Translations under genes and position numbers: made by a program
The notes under the pieces: model-generated
Database searches by the model: none
Told to the model about the DNA's origin: nothing
The model's input: only the letters and a program-made list of their open reading frames with translations
NCBI GenBank assembly: GCA_031308135.1
Contig: JAHLJT010008756.1
Location: 74,125,821 to 74,189,820, forward strand
Length of the DNA: 64,000 nucleotides
Direction of reading: 5' to 3'
From: Acheta domesticus
Lineage: Eukaryota; Arthropoda; Insecta; Orthoptera; Gryllidae
Shown here: piece after piece, positions 59,924-64,000 of the stretch
How the letters are laid out: every line of letters starts with the position of its first letter
How positions within the stretch are numbered: position 1 is the stretch's first letter

Positions 59924-61543
59924 AACTAGTGGTGCTACAGAATGGCACAGACTTTCCCGTATTAGTTTTCTATTTTCCTGGGTCTTCGCTAGCTATTCGG
60001 AATTGCCACATACTCTTTCTTGCCAGCTACCATCTATCATCGCCAAAAGTACATTTTTTTGTCATTTTCTTAATTTTTCGGTTTCCTATTGGTAGAACGG
60101 AAACATTAATTTTAGAATATTAAATAACACACAAACCTAGCCGTAAATGGCAATTTTCTTTTAAAAAATTATGTGCCGTTTAAGAGAAAATGGCGTTTTA
60201 GCACAACTAAAAACGCGAAATTTGAAGCTCATTTTCACAGAAAAGTTTTGAGTTTTTAAAATACTTTATTTGAAGTTATTTGAAGCACTTACACTCACAA
60301 ATATAATAATCTTTACAAATTGCGGATAATGTGCATATTAAAGACGTGAGAGATCTTTCAAAAAGTTTATTTATATAATTTTTGAAAAAAACAAAAAAAT
60401 AACTCAAAATAAATTTTACGTCATATTAAAGAGTGTAATTAGCACTATCCGTTACAAAAGTTTCAAAAAAATTGCAGCCATAAACGAGAAAATGGCGTTT
60501 GAGCGTTTCTGAAAATGCCGAAATTTGAGCTACTTTTCGCAGATAACGGTAGTGTTTTCGAGAAACTTTACTTGAAATTATTTAAAGCATATATACTCGT
60601 AAATATAATAATGTGAAAATATCGCCGATAATGTAAATATTAACGACGTGAGAGACAAGTAAAAAAAATTACATTTTTGTAATTTTTGAAAAAACCAACC
60701 GATAGACCAAAATGGCTTTTATGTCATTGATAGAGTACATTTACCACTATCCCTACCAAAAGTTTAAAGAAAAAATTTGGAGCCGTTTTTGAGAAAATTT
60801 TTTTTTGTAATTTTTTTAAATTGCACATATTGCACGCAATATTTCACGAAAACTACTAAAATTTTGAAAAACATTTACATGACATTTATTAAAGAACTCA
60901 ATATGCAGAACAAATTTTATTTGAAGAAAAAATCTCTATCTTCAATTTTATAGTTGGAGAAAGACGCCGAAAAAAATTGAAACTTTCACAATTTTCGAAA
61001 ATTCAGAGTTGTACATGAAAATCGGACCTATTCCATGTTAAAAAGTGTATTTTACTCTAATCATACAAGAAATTTAAAGAAAAAATTTGTAGCCGTTTTT
61101 GAGAAAATTTTGAAAATCCCCGGGGGGCTTCATATAAAGTACCCCCACATTTTAAAGAATCTTTTTCAAAATCTCAAAGCTTTGACTAGAATCAGATCGA
61201 CCGGGGAATATCCATTTTGAGAGAAATCGTAGGTATGGTTTAGGCACTAGCAGTGTTCACAGACGGACAGACGGACGGACGGACCGACGGACAGACGGAC
61301 GTTTTCCTTTCAATTGGGTTTTCGGTACCAAGAACCTAGAAAACAGGGTTTCTGGCTACACCACGTGTTAGGGGATTTTTTTTCTTAATTTAGCAACTGG
61401 TTTTATCCACTTATTCGTTTTCACGGCCCGGCAATTAATTTTTTTCCGCCGAAAATTGGCCATTTTTTCGCGCAGCATTACATACCTTTCCCTATACTAC
61501 GTATATCACTCCGTGTATACGTACGTATACAGGAAAGTAAAAA
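59924..61543 (-). mobile_element. Helitron-like (Helentron/HINE-type) element, copy C
   Basis: 1620 bp and very similar to copy A throughout. The CTAG terminus is at 59926-59929, next to AGTAA on the outside. The subterminal ATACGGGAAAGT lies in the 3' region, and ACTTTCCTGTATACG at the 5' end (one change). The microsatellite GACGGACAGACGGACGGACG sits at ~61261-61302. No coding sequence. The short open frames at 59929-60123 and 61035-61220 repeat in the other copies and are part of the repeat. Confidence 0.65.
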
Positions 61544-61859
61544 CCTTTCTATTATTTTTGTGACTATCAAGGAAAGCGGAAAGCTAACTCTCAAGGAAGA
61601 CTGAATAATTTCTTCAAATGTTTTTAAAGAAGTATGAATACCATCTCTCTATAATTCTGAATAAATCTGTATTGAAAATTTGTTTCCAACATCAATTACA
61701 TTGTTATTTTAGTTTCATATTCAGTAAGTATATTAGAAGTTACATTTATACATTAAAAAATCGTTTCATTAACAACTTCCCTTCTTAATGGAAAGGATAG
61801 ACAAATGGATAGGGAAAGGGTGGTTTTAACATGCGAGAGTTCTCGCACGGGTACGCTAG
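61544..61859 (+). mobile_element. Second Helitron-like family, 3' portion with canonical end
   Basis: It ends with GCGAGAGTTCTCGC (61833-61846), a 9-nt spacer, CTAG (61856-61859) and then T. This is the same geometry as the end at 26050. The body matches 59335-59590. The 5' part is cut off by, or lies beyond, copy C. Confidence 0.55.
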
Positions 61860-62014
61860 TATCGCTTATTGCGTTAAGAGGAAGCAAAAGCTAAAGTCTA
61901 ATCTTCATATTTAATTTAAAAACAGAAGTATCTTACTAATAAATAATGTTTTGAAGTAATTTTTTAAAATGTGATGCACTTATGGTATTATGGTACAGTT
62001 ATGTCTAGAGAAAT

Positions 62015-63240
62015 AATGATAGTTTTCCCAATGCCATCTAAATCATCAGGCCTATTGGCAGACGGGCATCTTGTTTCTGACGTCACTACGAGTAGTCATA
62101 ACATTACAGCGTGTTTTTGCGTGTGAATAAGTGTGAACTTTGAATTTTGTGTACAGAAATACTTGAGAACAGCGCTTTTATCCACTTTATTTTGTAATAA
62201 TATCTATACTTTTAATTTGTGCGAACAGAAGATATGTGTAGAAGAGCAACTTTGCATCAGAGAAGGTAAATTCTCTCAACAACTTGTAAGAACATTTAGA
62301 AGTTCGCGTTATGTGATTTCCGCACACTCCCACAATGAAACTGCTTTCCATACAATTCAACCCCAAAGTTTAAAACAACAACAACAGAGCATGCGTTCTG
62401 GTACACAGAAATGACATTTAGTTTGTTAAATGATAAGGACAAGACTGTGGTAGTTCTCTTAATTGTTGAAACATTCTTGAAGTCAAGTGTTGACTATAAA
62501 GGAGGAAGTATGGACGGAAAAGCCATTAATGAAGAAAATTCATCAACAGCTTGTGTGTTCATGGTAACTAGTATGCTTTCATCACATAAAGTTGTAGTTG
62601 ATATATTTCCGGTCAGAAAATTGACTGGTGAATTGCTTAACCATTTTATCAAAACCATAATTATATGGCTTGAAAAGATTGGTTTTGAAGTGATTGCAGT
62701 GATCTCTGACAATCCAGTGAACCAAAAAGCCTCTCATTGTTTTCCGATTCTCCAAAACTAGAAATAGTTTATGAACATCTATGCAAATCCTACAGAAAAT
62801 TACTTTTTCCTTACGACAATATGCACCTCTTGGAGTCCATTACAAAGTACTGGGAAAATCAAGATAACCAAAATTAATTTTCTTCATATGGAAAATGATG
62901 TTACGCATGCAGCATCAATGAGTTGCCTCAAAAATATGTGCTAGTCTAACAAGCACAATATTTTAAAATATGGCAATACTTTAAATTTAAAATCGTTAAA
63001 TCGTTCATCTCTTTTTAGTTAAAATTAACTGTTAATTGAATGAAATGCAATAAATGTTGCGAACATTCTTTTCTTCAAAAAAATCATTATTAAGGTACCG
63101 AAGAAAGTAAGTAAACGTTATTGACTGTCAGCAGCCGGCGAAAGATTCGTTTGCTGTGATGACTACCCATGTGACGTCACAGCATCAGTCGACAGGCCTT
63201 ATACTAGTGTCTAGGTGGCGTTGGTTTTCCATAGTTATGG
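62015..63240 (+). mobile_element. P-superfamily DNA transposon, degenerate, ~1.2 kb
   Basis: Imperfect inverted ends of about 85 bp flank a P-type transposase relic. The left end (62015-62102) contains TTTTCCCAATGCCATCTA, AGGCCT, GACGTCAC and GTAGTCAT. The right end (63157-63240), read in reverse, has GAAAACCAACGCCACCTAG, AGGCCT, GACGTCAC and GTAGTCAT in the same order. A target duplication was not found, so the exact tips are uncertain. The element is too short for a full transposase and is clearly inactive. Confidence 0.65.
62411..63020 (+). pseudogene. P-element/THAP9-type transposase fragment
   Basis: The first open piece (62411-62740) contains LKSSVDYKGGSMDGKAIN, TACVFMVTSMLSSHKVVVD, then IFPVRKLTGELLNHFIKT and VIAVISDNPVNQKA. 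This order of blocks matches the RNase-H-like core of P/THAP9 transposases. The position usually occupied by the first catalytic Asp (xxDE before the basic residue) reads IVETFLK, so Asp is replaced by Val. A one-base shift near 62740 moves the frame to LEIVYEHL…LLFPYDNMHLLESITKYWEN, the typical FDxxHLLK block. A second shift near 62872 leads to NILKYGNTLNLKSLN. The N-terminal THAP domain was not found. The preceding 93-codon frame (62133-62414) is not recognisably related. Confidence 0.7.
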
Positions 63241-63244
63241 TACG

Positions 63245-63640
63245 ATCTGTCAACACTGCTTGAACATAAGCGACATCAATTGTCTACTAATGAGCAGCTA
63301 ATTGTTCCTTAAAGGGATAAAACATTCGAATTTAGGAATTGGTATGCGTTTCAGACAGAGGTGTGGGATCGTTTCACGATCAGTGAATACAATTAAGAAT
63401 TTTACTATGATACAGTATTTGTATTTTGAAACTTAACATATAAATACATATTGATAAAAACGTCAAACAAACAAAATAGCCCAAAATAAAGAAGTCATTC
63501 AAACACCTCTAATAAATTTCCCCCTCACTGCTTCCATTTCCAGTCTTCAGTCATTCTAGAGAAAGGGAATGATTTGCTTTATTTTATTTTAATTCTAGAT
63601 TAATTATAAAAACGTGGAATGGTTCAGTGGTAAGCAGATC
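63245..63640. other. AT-rich spacer, nothing recognised
   Basis: No supportable feature. Confidence 0.45.
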
Positions 63641-63644
63641 ACAA

Positions 63645-64000
63645 AACGACAATTTTCGACAGAAAAACTCTTATTACAGGACCCTGGTAAAGAGAAAGTA
63701 AATAAATCCAGTTTCTAAATTTAGAAAAAATATCCTCTAATACGTGGTGTAGCCAGAATCCATTTTGTGGGTCCTTGATTCAGAAAAATCGAATGACGGC
63801 GAACCGTCCGTCTGTCTGCCTGTCTGTCCGCCGTAAACAACACTGGCGGCTAAACCGTTCAGCCGATTTTCTCCAAAATTGATATTCCCCAAATTATCTG
63901 GCTGATGTCGCGGTCCCTTGAATTTGAAACCTATATTTTAAATTTGTTGGTGCTCTACATACATGAAGCCCCTGGGACATTTTCCAAATTTAAAAAAATG
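63645..64000 (+). mobile_element. Helitron-like element, copy F, cut by the window edge
   Basis: It is collinear with copy D and with the reverse of copy E: TCTTATTACAGGACCCTGG, GTGGTGTAGCCAGAATCC, GTGGGTCCTTGATTC, the CCGTCCGTCTGTCTGCCTGT microsatellite, AAACCGTTCAGCCGATTTTC, and CATGAAGCCCCTGGGACATT at the very end. The 5' tip with its hairpin is missing or diverged. The 3' end lies outside the window. Confidence 0.6.

Noticed and set aside
63610..63680. tRNA gene suggested by TGGTTCAGTGGTAAGC
   Set aside because: Resembles an A box, but no B box or foldable arms follow within tRNA length.

Overview
The window looks like nuclear DNA from an arthropod, most likely an insect with a large, repeat-rich genome. 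It has long AT-rich spacers, several tRNA-derived SINEs, a mariner relic, a P-superfamily relic, an R4/Dong-like and an R1-clade-like retrotransposon, Helitron-type elements, and short CpG-dense islets. I found no convincing host exon, no rRNA and no intact tRNA gene. The species cannot be named from the sequence. Nearly all readable coding sequence belongs to mobile elements, and most of the other open frames are low-complexity or repeat artefacts.

Layout. 0-10 kb: a minisatellite, several SINEs of one recurrent family (called S1 here), and a 5'-truncated R4/Dong-like retrotransposon with an intact 3' reading frame lying between two (TAA)n tracts. 10-20 kb: GC-rich terminal sequences of an unclassified DNA element around a broken gene on the minus strand, C-rich and G-rich minisatellites, and more S1 copies. 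One S1 copy is split by a CA/ACTC microsatellite of almost 500 bp. 20-30 kb: a 620-bp inverted repeat, Helitron-like elements, a 398-bp MITE, and AAT microsatellites. 30-42 kb: mostly AT-rich spacer with one 1.6-kb Helitron-like copy and one S1 copy. 42-48 kb: a trinucleotide ACT/ACC microsatellite split by a 5'-truncated R1-like retrotransposon on the minus strand. That insertion has a clean 15-bp target duplication, and the element is itself split by a 1147-bp solo LTR with a 5-bp duplication. 50-51 kb: an internally deleted mariner with 28-bp inverted ends and TA duplications. 52.9-61.9 kb: three 1.6-kb copies of the Helitron-like family and pieces of a second Helitron-like family. 62-63.3 kb: a degenerate P-superfamily element. 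The right edge cuts another Helitron-like copy.

Two themes tie the region together. First, two unrelated non-LTR retrotransposons sit inside two different trinucleotide microsatellites, which suggests that simple repeats act as landing sites here. Second, the 1.6-kb repeat family has subterminal inverted repeats that differ between copies but match within each copy. It also has a small hairpin next to a terminal CTRR and an internal GACA/GGAC microsatellite. This is the architecture of non-autonomous Helentron/HINE elements, and the copies here appear to form several subfamilies.
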